The position numbers and the translations under genes are program-made. Below, piece by piece: positions 50,948-60,216 of a stretch of 64,000 nucleotides of DNA. The notes beneath the pieces are model-generated. The model was given only the letters and a program-made list of their open reading frames with translations. It had not been told where the DNA came from and did no database searches. Location: contig VIAD01000016.1 in assembly GCA_006546595.1 (NCBI GenBank), forward strand, positions 5,196 through 69,195, written 5' to 3'. How positions within the stretch are numbered: the stretch's first letter is position 1; every line of letters starts with the position of its first letter. This stretch comes from Moraxellaceae bacterium AER2_44_116 (GTDB lineage: Bacteria > Pseudomonadota > Gammaproteobacteria > Pseudomonadales > Moraxellaceae).

Positions 50948-51253
50948 TCACTGAATGGTAAATAACTGTTCAAAATTTGAAATAGTAAGGATTTTTTTCA
51001 CGTCAGCATTGCAGTTAATAATCCTAACATGAGAACTATCACCACCCGCATGATCGCGTAATAGTAACAACATGCCTAATGCCGAACTATCTAGGTAGGT
51101 CGCATCTTTTAAGTCAACAATATAACAAGACATATCCAGAGGTGCTTGTTCATAAGCACTCCGAAACTCTTGATGTGTACTAAAGTCGAATCTACCTTTA
51201 ATTTTAATAAAGAGCTCTTTGCCATCAGCCGAGCTCATTGTCAATACTGCCAT
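50948..51253 (-). CDS. hsbA: STAS-domain anti-sigma factor antagonist, HsbA-like
   Basis: 101 residues. Anti-anti-sigma fold with the phosphorylation site in YLDSSALGML (Ser56, the same number as reported for P. aeruginosa HsbA). Start ATG 51253 has AGGGAG seven bases upstream. It leads the three-gene hsbA-hsbR-hptB transcript. No flgM or diguanylate cyclase gene is in the window, so its partner is unknown; nearby pilin genes make pilus-linked behaviour plausible. Confidence 0.87.
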   Translation of the reverse strand: MAVLTMSSADGKELFIKIKGRFDFSTHQEFRSAYEQAPLDMSCYIVDLKDATYLDSSALGMLLLLRDHAGGDSSHVRIINCNADVKKILTISNFEQLFTIQ

Positions 51254-51609
51254 TCGTGTACTCCCTATCAAACAGGCCACTGAAAGATTTTCATTATAAT
51301 TACATTGTAGTGGCTAGAATCAATTTACAAAACTATCAAGGCGACTTTACCCTGTTTCCTCAGTAAAGGCGATAAGCCAGCGTGACTTTCCTTATTTTCC
51401 AAGTCGTTAAGTGACGCTTTTTAATCGTTTTGGCACTTGATGATACATCTTTTTACCGTAAAAAATAATACCGTACACTATATCCTTCGCTACGCTTATT
51501 TCCGATGAATGAACTGACTGGCGAGTTCTTGATTTTTTTCGCAATATATCCGTTTAAACCTAGAATAATACATAAGTGTTCCTGTAACACATCCATGTGA
51601 GGATACGAC
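51254..51609. other. Divergent intergenic region hsbA/patatin
   Basis: About 355 bases, AT-rich, without a coding frame. It should hold promoters for hsbA (minus) and the patatin gene (plus). I see no distinct operator, repeat or RNA in it. Confidence 0.4.
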
Positions 51610-52794
51610 ATGACTCAGCTATCCACTCAAAAAATTGGCCTCGTATTATCAGGTGGTGGTGCGCGAGCTGCGTATCAAGTGGGTGTCTTAAAAGCGATTA
51701 GTACGCTGATTGACACGCCATGCGGCAATCCCTTTGCCGTAATTTGTGGCACATCCGCAGGTGGTCTGAACGCGGCTGGTTTGGCTAGTCGTGCCGATTG
51801 TCTGTCGGACGCAGTCGCGCAACTCGAACACGTTTGGGCTAATTTTCGCACCTCACAAGTCTATCGAACCGATTGGGCTGGCGTATTAAATTGCGCCCTA
51901 AAGTTTTTATGGACAATGGCGTTTGGCCGCTTACACAAAGACCGCCCCGTTTCGTTATTAGACAACACACCGCTGTATTTTTTGTTAGAACGTGAGTTAA
52001 TGCTGTCACGTATTAGTGAAGTGATTGAGACAGGTCATTTAGATGCGTTGTGTATTACCGCGTCGGGTTATACCAGTGCGGAGTCCGTCAGTTTCTTTCA
52101 AGGCAAACGAGAGCTTGAAGGCTGGAAAAGAGCGCGGCGCGTGGGCATTCATACGAACATCAGTATTGAGCATCTCATGGCCTCGGCGGCAATTCCCTTG
52201 CTCTTTCCTGCTGTGCGTATCAATCGAGAATACTTTGGTGACGGGGCTATGCGTCAGCTTGCGCCTATTAGCCCTGCATTACATTTAGGTGCAGAAAAAG
52301 TCATGGTAATTGGTGTCAGTAACGATGGCGAAACAGTCACCCGCGAGAAAACCGACGGCTATCCTAGTATTGCTCAAGTGGTCACTAATATTTTAAATAG
52401 CTCGTTTATTGATAGTCTGGAGGGTGATATTGAGCGTTTAACCCGTATTAACCGCACGATTAGCCATATTCCTGACGATGTTCGTCAACACAACACTAAA
52501 TTAAAACACGTTGATGTATTGGTTATTTCACCCTCCAATAAAACACTGGATCAAATAGCGATGAAACATGCACTGGATCTGCCCCGAAGCATTCGCTCGT
52601 TTGTTTATGGTAGCGGCGCAATGAAACGTGGTGGCGCAGGCGTATTAAGTTATTTACTGTTTGAAGGTGCGTATTGCCAAGAACTCATGCAATTAGGCTA
52701 TGACGATGCGATGAAAAAATCCGAAGCTATTAAAGCGTTTTTACATATTCCAGAGGTACATAATAATAATGTAGTGGCATTTAAAAAGGCTTAG
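51610..52794 (+). CDS. Patatin-like phospholipase
   Basis: 394 residues. Oxyanion motif LVLSGGGARAAYQVGVL, the Ser nucleophile in CGTSAGGLNAAGLA (GTSAG), and the catalytic Asp in YFGDGAMRQLAP. The C-terminal half (about 250-394) has a DUF3336-free tail typical of bacterial PlpD-unrelated patatins, without a signal peptide, so it is probably cytoplasmic or membrane-associated. GAGG lies ten bases before ATG 51610. Substrate may be a phospholipid or acyl lipid. Confidence 0.9.
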   Translation: MTQLSTQKIGLVLSGGGARAAYQVGVLKAISTLIDTPCGNPFAVICGTSAGGLNAAGLASRADCLSDAVAQLEHVWANFRTSQVYRTDWAGVLNCALKFLWTMAFGRLHKDRPVSLLDNTPLYFLLERELMLSRISEVIETGHLDALCITASGYTSAESVSFFQGKRELEGWKRARRVGIHTNISIEHLMASAAIPLLFPAVRINREYFGDGAMRQLAPISPALHLGAEKVMVIGVSNDGETVTREKTDGYPSIAQVVTNILNSSFIDSLEGDIERLTRINRTISHIPDDVRQHNTKLKHVDVLVISPSNKTLDQIAMKHALDLPRSIRSFVYGSGAMKRGGAGVLSYLLFEGAYCQELMQLGYDDAMKKSEAIKAFLHIPEVHNNNVVAFKKA

Positions 52795-52863
52795 CTTCGA
52801 CTCCGCTCAGCCACCACGACTCCGCTCAACCAGTACAAAAACGTCCACTGAGCGGAGTCGAAG
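52795..52863. repeat. Palindromic intergenic repeat, family A, copy 7
   Basis: CTTCGACTCCGCTCAG, a partial extra arm (CGACTCCGCTCAACC), then CTGAGCGGAGTCGAAG. It lies between the convergent patatin and desC genes, touching both stops. Confidence 0.8.
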
Positions 52864-52870
52864 GGCTAAT

Positions 52871-53941
52871 TTAGCTAATCACCACTTTTGCCGATGCAGG
52901 ATAAGCCGTACAAGGATACACGGCGATACCCAGTTGATTACCTGTCACTTCGCCTTGTACCAAACGACATTTGCATGAACCACACATACCCGTACGGCAA
53001 CCATGCTCTAACTCAATCCCATGTGCTTCTGCTATTTCCAGTAATGTTTTACCTTTATCTGCCTCATTCATTTTTACCGTCGTGTTATGCGACTGAAAAT
53101 AAATTTCGGATAAACACTGCTCACCAATAACGACCGAGTTATCAAAGCTAAAGCGTTCAACCTGCAAACGTGTTAAGTCATAATCTTTGACGGTCAGATA
53201 ATCAACAATGCTATCCATAAAACCCGCAGGCCCACAGAGATAAATATCACGCTCAAGCAACTCAGGCTGTTGCTCTAATTGTGTGATCACACTTTGCTTG
53301 GCACTGTCTTCTACACGACTTAACAGCGTATGAATCTGACATGATGACGCTGCACGTTGCAGAGCCTTCGCAAAAATAACATCATTTGCTGTTTTGAATT
53401 GAGCCATTAACACTACATCAACTATAGGTTTGGCAGTTAACATCTCATTGAGTAGCGCATAACAGGGCGTGATACCTGAGCCTGCACTAATCAGTAATAC
53501 CTGAGCTTGTCCTTGATAAACAAACTGACCCTGTGGATGTGAAACAGCGAAACACATGCCGCGCTGAGCATGTTGATAAAGCCAATTGGACACTAAACCG
53601 CCCTCTTTACGCTTTACGGTTACCGCCACCGTCTCGCGGTTAATCTGCGATAAAGAATAACAACGGCTATGTTGCTGACCGTCGATCGTGACGCTAATTT
53701 CAATGTACTGCCCTGCTTTGGCTTGTGCAACATGTTGATTCGGCAGTAGTTCAATCGTGATGGTGTCATGCGTTTCATGGCTGACATTAACAATTTTGGC
53801 TTGGCAATCGTATGTCCAAAAAAACGGGGCAACACGTTTTGTACCAACGTTCATGGTGTTACTGGCAAGGTAATCAATCCACTCGCGGCCAATATTTTTT
53901 AACGCCCACTGGTTTACCGATAAGGCTAATTCATTCAGCAT
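52871..53941 (-). CDS. desC: Ferredoxin-NAD(P)H reductase partner of the desaturase
   Basis: 356 residues: a short N-terminal region, an FAD domain with RCYSLSQI, an NAD(P) domain (LISAGSGITPCYALLNEM; YLCGPAGFMDSIVDYL), and a C-terminal plant-type 2Fe-2S ferredoxin domain (HGCRTGMCGSCKCRLV plus a later Cys in YPCTAYP). It delivers electrons to the adjacent acyl-CoA desaturase, as DesC does for DesB in P. aeruginosa. ATG 53941 starts 4 bases after the desB stop; the longer frame begins with TTG. A DesT-type TetR regulator is not next to it. Confidence 0.9.
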   Translation of the reverse strand: MLNELALSVNQWALKNIGREWIDYLASNTMNVGTKRVAPFFWTYDCQAKIVNVSHETHDTITIELLPNQHVAQAKAGQYIEISVTIDGQQHSRCYSLSQINRETVAVTVKRKEGGLVSNWLYQHAQRGMCFAVSHPQGQFVYQGQAQVLLISAGSGITPCYALLNEMLTAKPIVDVVLMAQFKTANDVIFAKALQRAASSCQIHTLLSRVEDSAKQSVITQLEQQPELLERDIYLCGPAGFMDSIVDYLTVKDYDLTRLQVERFSFDNSVVIGEQCLSEIYFQSHNTTVKMNEADKGKTLLEIAEAHGIELEHGCRTGMCGSCKCRLVQGEVTGNQLGIAVYPCTAYPASAKVVIS

Positions 53942-53944
53942 CAA

Positions 53945-55129
53945 TCAAGCCTCATGTTGTGATAAATAGGCTGGTGCAGGAAACGGATGCTTTCCATCTT
54001 TAAACGAAAACCGCCAAAACAACGTCAAATATTTCTTAATCGCCTGCCCCCAACTGTCATTTAACTTATACGGCAGATTGTATTGGCGGCAAATGGCTTT
54101 AACATCTTTGGCAATATCGGGATAACGATGCGACGGAATATCAGGATACAGATGATGCTCAATTTGATAGTTGAGATGTCCCCATAAAATAGACTGTAAG
54201 CGTGTACCCTTAAAGTTCACGCTGGAATCTAACTGGGAAATATACCAATTGGTTTTATTATCAATGGCATCATCTGGTTGTAATGGCTCAGTAAAATGGG
54301 TGGCTTGGATCGTGAGCGCAATCCAATAATTATTCAAAAAATCAACCAAGGCATTACAGAAAAACACCTTCCAAAAGCCAAATCCTGTCACTAAAGAAAG
54401 CACAGGAAAAAACACATATTCTTTTGCCCAAATACGCCAAACCGATAAATTAATCCGTTTTTCGATTTGTTGTTCGGTTAAATGCTCTGGGTTTTTAAAC
54501 GTGGCATAACCTTTGTTGCCGAGCGGGAACTTTTCTGCTCGAAATTTATCGCTGAGACCTAAGTTTTGATTATTAAAGTTATACAACATAGTTGGATAGC
54601 CAAATAACATATAAAACGGTACTTGGAAATAATGCCATGTGGTATGGGGAACTTGAGGATTGGTGCGTAAAAAACCATGACTTAAATCGGGGTCTTTCTC
54701 AAAGACATTGGTATAAACATGATGAGTCGCGTTATGCTCTTGACACCATGCCGCTTCGTCCACAGGGGCTTTCCATTTGAAGTTATGGGAGTGAAACTCA
54801 GGAACTTCAGGCAAACTATCATATTGACCATGTAGCACATTATGGCCAATTTCAATGGCTTCAATATTACGATGTAAAAAAATAAACGGCACACCCAATA
54901 ACGCTAATGGGCCCGGCAATACCATCACCGTTGTACGTCCGACAGCCTCAAAAATCCGTGAGAAACGACGCAGCTTTTTTATGTACTTGACATCTTTTTC
55001 ACCCATATCGGCACGGTGTTTTTGTTTAATGGCTTCAAAGGCTTGATAGATTTCATCATTCCTCTGTTGTGTTTTTTGGGCATGCGTTGATGCAGGAAGG
55101 CCGTTGTTAAACGTTTCTTGGGCGGACAT
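53945..55129 (-). CDS. desB: Acyl-CoA delta-9 fatty acid desaturase, DesB-like
   Basis: 394 residues with the three His boxes of membrane desaturases: HNVLHGQ (HxxxH), HNATHH (HxxHH) and QIEHHLYP (QxxHH), and four membrane helices. It introduces a double bond in acyl chains using electrons from DesC, adapting membrane fluidity. Start ATG 55129 has GTGGAAAA upstream; the longer frame to 55192 is not supported. It is operonic with desC. Confidence 0.9.
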   Translation of the reverse strand: MSAQETFNNGLPASTHAQKTQQRNDEIYQAFEAIKQKHRADMGEKDVKYIKKLRRFSRIFEAVGRTTVMVLPGPLALLGVPFIFLHRNIEAIEIGHNVLHGQYDSLPEVPEFHSHNFKWKAPVDEAAWCQEHNATHHVYTNVFEKDPDLSHGFLRTNPQVPHTTWHYFQVPFYMLFGYPTMLYNFNNQNLGLSDKFRAEKFPLGNKGYATFKNPEHLTEQQIEKRINLSVWRIWAKEYVFFPVLSLVTGFGFWKVFFCNALVDFLNNYWIALTIQATHFTEPLQPDDAIDNKTNWYISQLDSSVNFKGTRLQSILWGHLNYQIEHHLYPDIPSHRYPDIAKDVKAICRQYNLPYKLNDSWGQAIKKYLTLFWRFSFKDGKHPFPAPAYLSQHEA

Positions 55130-55254
55130 GGTGATTTTCCACAAGATAATTAAAAAATTGTTATATGGTATAGAATAACAGGAGTTAGGCATATTTCAGC
55201 TATGCCTAACTCCAAATAATCTTAATTTGAGCGCATCTAAAAAGCTTGGCTTGG

Positions 55255-55328
55255 CTTCGACTCCGCTCAGCCACCGCGACTCAGTTCAGGTACTACCTGC
55301 GTAAAACGTTCCCTGAGCGGAGTCGAAG
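55255..55328. repeat. Palindromic intergenic repeat, family A, copy 8
   Basis: CTTCGACTCCGCTCAG, a long loop containing CGACTCAGTTCAGG, then CTGAGCGGAGTCGAAG, between desB and tesB. Confidence 0.8.
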
Positions 55329-55337
55329 GGTAAACGG

Positions 55338-56213
55338 TTAGTACTTCTCAGGCACTTCACGCAGACGCATTAAACCTTCTTGGGCTGTACTGGCAACTAA
55401 ACGACCATCTTGGCTATAAATACGGCCAAAGTTTAAACCACGACCACTGTTCGCATTGGGCGAGGTCATTTCATAGAGTAACCACTCGTCCATTTTGAAT
55501 GGTCGATGAAACCAAATCGAGTGATCTAAACTCGCGGCTTGTAAATTAGACTGCATAAATGTCACCGCATGAGGCAGCATCGCGGTTCCCATTAAAGCAA
55601 AATCAGAGGCAAAGACTAAGGCACACTGATGCAATAGCGGATCATCGGGCAATTTATCTTGGGCACGCATCCAATGATAACGATGGGCTTCTTGTTTCGT
55701 CGGGGCAAATGGATTGACAGGGTTGATAGGACGAATTTCAATCGGACGTTCTTGAGTAAAACTGGTACGAATTTTTTCAGGTAACAAAGAGGCTAACTGT
55801 TGACGTAATTCATACTCATTAGGCAAACCTTCTGGGCCTTCAACATCTGGCATGGTGGATTGATGGTCTAAACCTTCTTCATAAGCAGTAAATGAAGCAG
55901 AACAGACGAAAATCGGCTGGCCATGTTGAATCGCGGTCACTTGACGATTAATAAAGCTTTTACCATCACGCAAACGATCGACTTCGTAAATGATGGGCGC
56001 AGTCGTATCACCCGCCCGTAAAAAATACCCGTGTAACGAGTGTGCAATACGATCTTTTTCGACGGTACGCCCTGCGGCCATTAAACATTGACCCAAGACT
56101 TGGCCACCAAAGACATTTTTACCGACAATATTGCGGCTTTGGCCTCGGAATAAGTTGACCTCTAATGCTTCCAATTGCAGTAAGCTTAATAATTCAACAA
56201 TGACTGGATTCAT
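55338..56213 (-). CDS. tesB: Acyl-CoA thioesterase II
   Basis: 291 residues, a double hotdog thioesterase. Landmarks: NVFGGQVLGQCLMAA, HGYFLRAGD, the region ALVFASDFALMGTAMLPH with the catalytic Asp, and LDHSIWFHRPF, plus GRGLNFGRIYSQDGRLVAS near the end. It hydrolyses long-chain acyl-CoA. GAGTG lies nine bases before ATG 56213; ATG 56237 is possible. It lies next to desaturase genes, in keeping with acyl-CoA control. Confidence 0.95.
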   Translation of the reverse strand: MNPVIVELLSLLQLEALEVNLFRGQSRNIVGKNVFGGQVLGQCLMAAGRTVEKDRIAHSLHGYFLRAGDTTAPIIYEVDRLRDGKSFINRQVTAIQHGQPIFVCSASFTAYEEGLDHQSTMPDVEGPEGLPNEYELRQQLASLLPEKIRTSFTQERPIEIRPINPVNPFAPTKQEAHRYHWMRAQDKLPDDPLLHQCALVFASDFALMGTAMLPHAVTFMQSNLQAASLDHSIWFHRPFKMDEWLLYEMTSPNANSGRGLNFGRIYSQDGRLVASTAQEGLMRLREVPEKY

Positions 56214-56243
56214 TTTCACACTCTTTCGTTTGCTCATAAAATA

Positions 56244-57224
56244 TTATAACCATTTAGCACGTTTTAACCGACGATACAGCCATAAGCAACCTAATAGCAT
56301 CACCGTCATGGCCGCAGGATAGCCAAAATGCCATTTTAATTCGGGCATAAACTCAAAATTCATCCCATAAAAACTGGCGATCATCGTTGGGATCGCCAAA
56401 ATCGCGGCCCACGAAGCCAAGCGTTTAACAATCTCATTTTGCCCTACAGAAACCAAGGCAAGGTTAACATCCATCGCCACTCGCAGCATTTCACTTTGCG
56501 CGTCAATGGCATCGTGAATGCGTAAGGTGTGGTCATGAATATCCCGAAAATACGGCAAAATACCACGAGGAACAATGGTCGCATCAGCGTGATGCATTAA
56601 AAAATTGCAAATATCTTGCATCGGATTCGCCGCCAATCTTAAACGGACTAAATCAGCTTTTAAATCATATAAATGCCGAATCGTTTGCCGCTTAAAAGTA
56701 TCGGCAAAAATATCTTGCTCCAAGGCATGCAAATACACCCCTAAATCTTCGGCGACAGGAAAATAGTTATCCACGACAAAGTCTAATAACGCATAAAGCA
56801 CATAACCCGGCCCATAGCGCATTTGTTTAGGATTTTTCTCACAATGTGTTCTCACGGTTGAGTACGTTAATGACGCACCTTGCCTGACCGTAATGACATA
56901 ACGCGCACCGACAAAAATAAACGTTTCACCAAAACAAATATCGTCTTTTTCTAAACGTGCTGTCCGAACGACTATAAATAATGAATCACCATACGCTTCT
57001 GCTTTTGGTCGTTGCTTTTGCCGCAGCGCATCTTCTACCGCCAACTCGTGCAAGCCAAACTCCTCTTGAACGTGTTGTAGTAACGGTGCGTCTGGCTCAT
57101 ACAAACCAATCCAAACGAAACTATCTTCATCGGCGGCAAGCGTTTCACTGACATTATCTAAATCGACATCGGCAAATTTTTGCCCTGTTTTCCGACTATA
57201 CGCGACACAATTCACAACACCCAT
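56244..57224 (-). CDS. corA: CorA-family magnesium/cobalt transporter
   Basis: 326 residues with a long cytoplasmic N-terminal part and two C-terminal membrane helices around the YGMNFE signature (GMNFEFMPELKW), the CorA selectivity motif. The end (LYRRLKRAKWL) is basic, typical of the cytoplasmic tail. Start ATG 57224 follows AGGAAA by ten bases; the ATG at 57248 is a weaker choice. It is read in the same direction as tesB, 30 bases before it. Confidence 0.93.
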   Translation of the reverse strand: MGVVNCVAYSRKTGQKFADVDLDNVSETLAADEDSFVWIGLYEPDAPLLQHVQEEFGLHELAVEDALRQKQRPKAEAYGDSLFIVVRTARLEKDDICFGETFIFVGARYVITVRQGASLTYSTVRTHCEKNPKQMRYGPGYVLYALLDFVVDNYFPVAEDLGVYLHALEQDIFADTFKRQTIRHLYDLKADLVRLRLAANPMQDICNFLMHHADATIVPRGILPYFRDIHDHTLRIHDAIDAQSEMLRVAMDVNLALVSVGQNEIVKRLASWAAILAIPTMIASFYGMNFEFMPELKWHFGYPAAMTVMLLGCLWLYRRLKRAKWL

Positions 57225-57432
57225 CTTGTCATTTTCCTTTCTATACACATTCAGATCATGTTAAGTTTTGCCACAATTGATTAACAACTTTAGCAGTCAT
57301 CACCGCAAAGTCGTGGTAGTGTGTCATTAAATCGGCTCTTCTTGAGCGGTTATTGTGATTAAATATTGCCGACTTATGCGGATTAGCACTGAGTCTGACC
57401 TTTCATTTTTCAATTTTTAAACAGTTATTATT

Positions 57433-59961
57433 ATGGCTAAATGGTTTGGTATTGATCGTCTCCTTTCTGCAACATCACGTAAAGCCTTAAATACGTGGGT
57501 AACTCCACAGATCGTTCCCGAAAACGCCAGTGACTTGCATTTAGACCCTGAAAAACCTATTTGTTACGTCCTACAAAGCCCTTCTTTTTCTAATTTATTA
57601 GTCGTCGATGAAGCGACTCAGCGTCTAAAACTACCACGTCCTGTTGATACAATTGCCAGTAATTTGGTACATGAAAAACAAGCGTTTTTCTATCTGACGC
57701 AAGAAACAACCCAACAGTCCGCACAAAAAAACCGTTTTGAATATCCTGAGCGTTTTAGCCGCTTAGTTGAAGCCGTCAAAGAAAATCCCGATTTAGATAT
57801 TCAATTTGTGCCTGTCATTGTCTTTTGGGGACGTTCACCCGATAAAGAAGACTCATTGTTCAAAATCATGTTTTCGGACTCGTGGACAACGCCCAACGCC
57901 GTCAAACAATTATTCACCGTTGCTCTCAATGGCAATGAAACGATTGTCAAATTTGGCTACCCGTTATCCGTACGTAGTTTAATGACGGATGACATGAGTA
58001 GCTCGTTGGCCTTACGCAAAATTTCGCGGGTATTGCGCGTGCATTTCCGTCGGCAACGGGAAATGGTGATTGGCCCTGACTTGTCACATCGTCGCAATTT
58101 AATGCACAGCATTTTGCAATCCACGGCTGTTCGCGCTGCAATTCAAGAAGAATTACAAACGCCAGAGCAAACCTTAACCCCTGAACTGTTAGAAGAAAAA
58201 GCCCGCGCCTATGTCAATGAAATTGCTGCTGACTATTCTTACCAAGTGATTCGCGGCCTACAAATCAGCCTAAACTGGTTGTGGAATCGCCTCTATGATG
58301 GGATTGATATTCATCACTTCGATACGGTCACAGAAGTCGCGCAAGACCATGAAATTATTTATGTGCCGTGTCATCGTAGCCATATTGATTATTTATTACT
58401 GTCTTATGTCGTCGTGACTCGTGGCTTGATGCCGCCGCATATCGCCGCAGGGGCTAACCTCAACATGCCTGTTATCGGCCCGATCTTACGGCGTGGTGGC
58501 GCGTTTTTTATGAAGCGTTCATTCAAAGGCAACCCGATTTATAGCGCGGTATTTACTGAGTATCTGCATTTAATCACCACCAAAGGCTTTCCAATCGAAT
58601 ACTTTATTGAAGGTGGACGCTCACGGACAGGTCGTTTATTGCCGCCCAAAGCAGGCATGTTGGCGATGACAGTAAAAAGCTTTTTACGTGACAATACCCG
58701 CCCTATCGTCTTTATTCCCACGTATATTGGTTATGAGCGACTGATGGAAGGCAGCACCTATGTTGGTGAATTGCGTGGTGCAGACAAAGAAAAAGAAAAC
58801 CTCTGGCAAGTGTTGCAAACAACACGCAAAATCGAAAAAATCTTTGGCAAAGTGCATTTAAGTTTTGGCGAGCCCATTTACTTAAAGTCGCTGTTAACTG
58901 AGGAAAACCCGAACTGGCAAAATACGGTTTATGACCCACAACAAAAACTACCGTGGTTGAATCGTAGCATTGACCATCTTGCCCGTAAAATTAATACCAA
59001 CATTAATCGCACGGCAGTGATTAACCCCATTACATTATTAAGCTTAGTGTTGCTATCAACCCCCAATCACGCCATTGATGAAGATGTCTTGGTGCAACAG
59101 TTAAATCTGTATAAGAAAATCGCCGAACAACTGCCTTACGATCAGCGTATTGAAATGACGACGCTCAATGGTGCGGGGATTGTTGCCTATGGTGTACAAC
59201 TCAAAGCTATTCAACGGGTTAAACACCCCTTAGGCGATTTAATTTGTGTCGCGGACAACCAAGCTGTTTTCTTAACATATTTCCGTAATAACATTTTGCA
59301 TTTGTTTATTTTGCCGTCGTTAGTCGCCTGTTTGATGCAGCATAATGGTCAACTCCAACGGGAACAAATGGTGTCAGTGATTGCATCGCTTTACCCCTAT
59401 TTGCAGTCAGAATTGTTTTTGCCGTGGGATGCTTCAGCAATCGAAGGTTTGGTTAATCAACATATTGACGCATTGATTGATGCCAATATGCTAAGTCGTC
59501 ACAACGACACCATTATTAGTCCGAACCCTAACACGGAAGCTTATGCACAATTAGTCATTTTAGGTGAAGCGGCAAAAGAAACGATTGAACGCTACTACAT
59601 GACCATTTCGTTGTTGACACGTCGTGGCTCAGGTAAAAGCAATCAAAAACAACTCGAAGATTTATGTTCATTGTTAGCACAACGTTTATCGGTGTTACAT
59701 GAATTTAATTCGCCCGAGTTTTTTGATAAAGGTATCTTCCGTAACTTTATTGATACCTTGAAAAAAGTCAGCTTATTGCATACCGACGAAGCAGGATTGT
59801 TATATTTTGACAGTCGTTTAGCCGATATGGCCACCCAAGCGCATTTAGTCTTACGGGTTGAAACGCAACATACCATCCAACAAATCACTAGCGTCAGCGA
59901 TGAGGATATTGCCAGTGCGATGGAAGAGTTAGCGCGTAAAGACAAAAAACGTAAATCCTAG
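57433..59961 (+). CDS. plsB: Glycerol-3-phosphate 1-O-acyltransferase
   Basis: 842 residues, the length of the large PlsB type. It acylates position 1 of glycerol-3-phosphate with acyl-CoA or acyl-ACP, the first step in phospholipid synthesis. The four acyltransferase blocks are clear: VPCHRSHIDYLLLSYVV (His and Asp), GGAFFMKRSFKGN, FIEGGRSRTGRLLPPK and FIPTYIGYERLMEG. It shares glycerol-3-phosphate with GlpD in this window. A 67-residue DUF3565 gene starts four bases after its stop. Confidence 0.96.
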   Translation: MAKWFGIDRLLSATSRKALNTWVTPQIVPENASDLHLDPEKPICYVLQSPSFSNLLVVDEATQRLKLPRPVDTIASNLVHEKQAFFYLTQETTQQSAQKNRFEYPERFSRLVEAVKENPDLDIQFVPVIVFWGRSPDKEDSLFKIMFSDSWTTPNAVKQLFTVALNGNETIVKFGYPLSVRSLMTDDMSSSLALRKISRVLRVHFRRQREMVIGPDLSHRRNLMHSILQSTAVRAAIQEELQTPEQTLTPELLEEKARAYVNEIAADYSYQVIRGLQISLNWLWNRLYDGIDIHHFDTVTEVAQDHEIIYVPCHRSHIDYLLLSYVVVTRGLMPPHIAAGANLNMPVIGPILRRGGAFFMKRSFKGNPIYSAVFTEYLHLITTKGFPIEYFIEGGRSRTGRLLPPKAGMLAMTVKSFLRDNTRPIVFIPTYIGYERLMEGSTYVGELRGADKEKENLWQVLQTTRKIEKIFGKVHLSFGEPIYLKSLLTEENPNWQNTVYDPQQKLPWLNRSIDHLARKINTNINRTAVINPITLLSLVLLSTPNHAIDEDVLVQQLNLYKKIAEQLPYDQRIEMTTLNGAGIVAYGVQLKAIQRVKHPLGDLICVADNQAVFLTYFRNNILHLFILPSLVACLMQHNGQLQREQMVSVIASLYPYLQSELFLPWDASAIEGLVNQHIDALIDANMLSRHNDTIISPNPNTEAYAQLVILGEAAKETIERYYMTISLLTRRGSGKSNQKQLEDLCSLLAQRLSVLHEFNSPEFFDKGIFRNFIDTLKKVSLLHTDEAGLLYFDSRLADMATQAHLVLRVETQHTIQQITSVSDEDIASAMEELARKDKKRKS

Positions 59962-59964
59962 ACC

Positions 59965-60168
59965 ATGCAGCAAGCAATTATTGGCTTTCATCAAGATGAG
60001 TTACACGATTGGGTCGCAGAGCTTGCCTGCGGCCATAATCAACATACGCGTCATCATCCACCGTGGGTGAATCGTCCTTGGGTGACGCATGAGCTAGGCC
60101 GCAACGCGATGTTGGGTGAGATGCTGAACTGCAAAAAGTGCGATGAAGGGGCAGAAAGGGATAACTAA
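59965..60168 (+). CDS. DUF3565 small protein
   Basis: 67 residues. The pattern GFHQDELHDWVAELACGHNQHTRH, PPWVNRPW and LNCKKCDEG matches DUF3565, small proteins with conserved Cys/His pairs that could bind zinc. Function unknown. It starts three bases after plsB, so is probably co-transcribed, and is followed by a family A repeat. Confidence 0.85.
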   Translation: MQQAIIGFHQDELHDWVAELACGHNQHTRHHPPWVNRPWVTHELGRNAMLGEMLNCKKCDEGAERDN

Positions 60169-60170
60169 GG

Positions 60171-60207
60171 TTTCGACTCCGCTCAGCCAGCGTAAACGGA
60201 GTCGAAG
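60171..60207. repeat. Palindromic intergenic repeat, family A, copy 9 (shortened)
   Basis: TTTCGACTCCGCTCAG then ACGGAGTCGAAG, with a very short loop. Located between the convergent DUF3565 and rsmJ genes. Confidence 0.7.
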
Positions 60208-60216
60208 GGATAAAAA

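Noticed and set aside
51254..51609. Small RNA between hsbA and the patatin gene
   Set aside because: Looked for a promoter-terminator pair or strong hairpin and found none.
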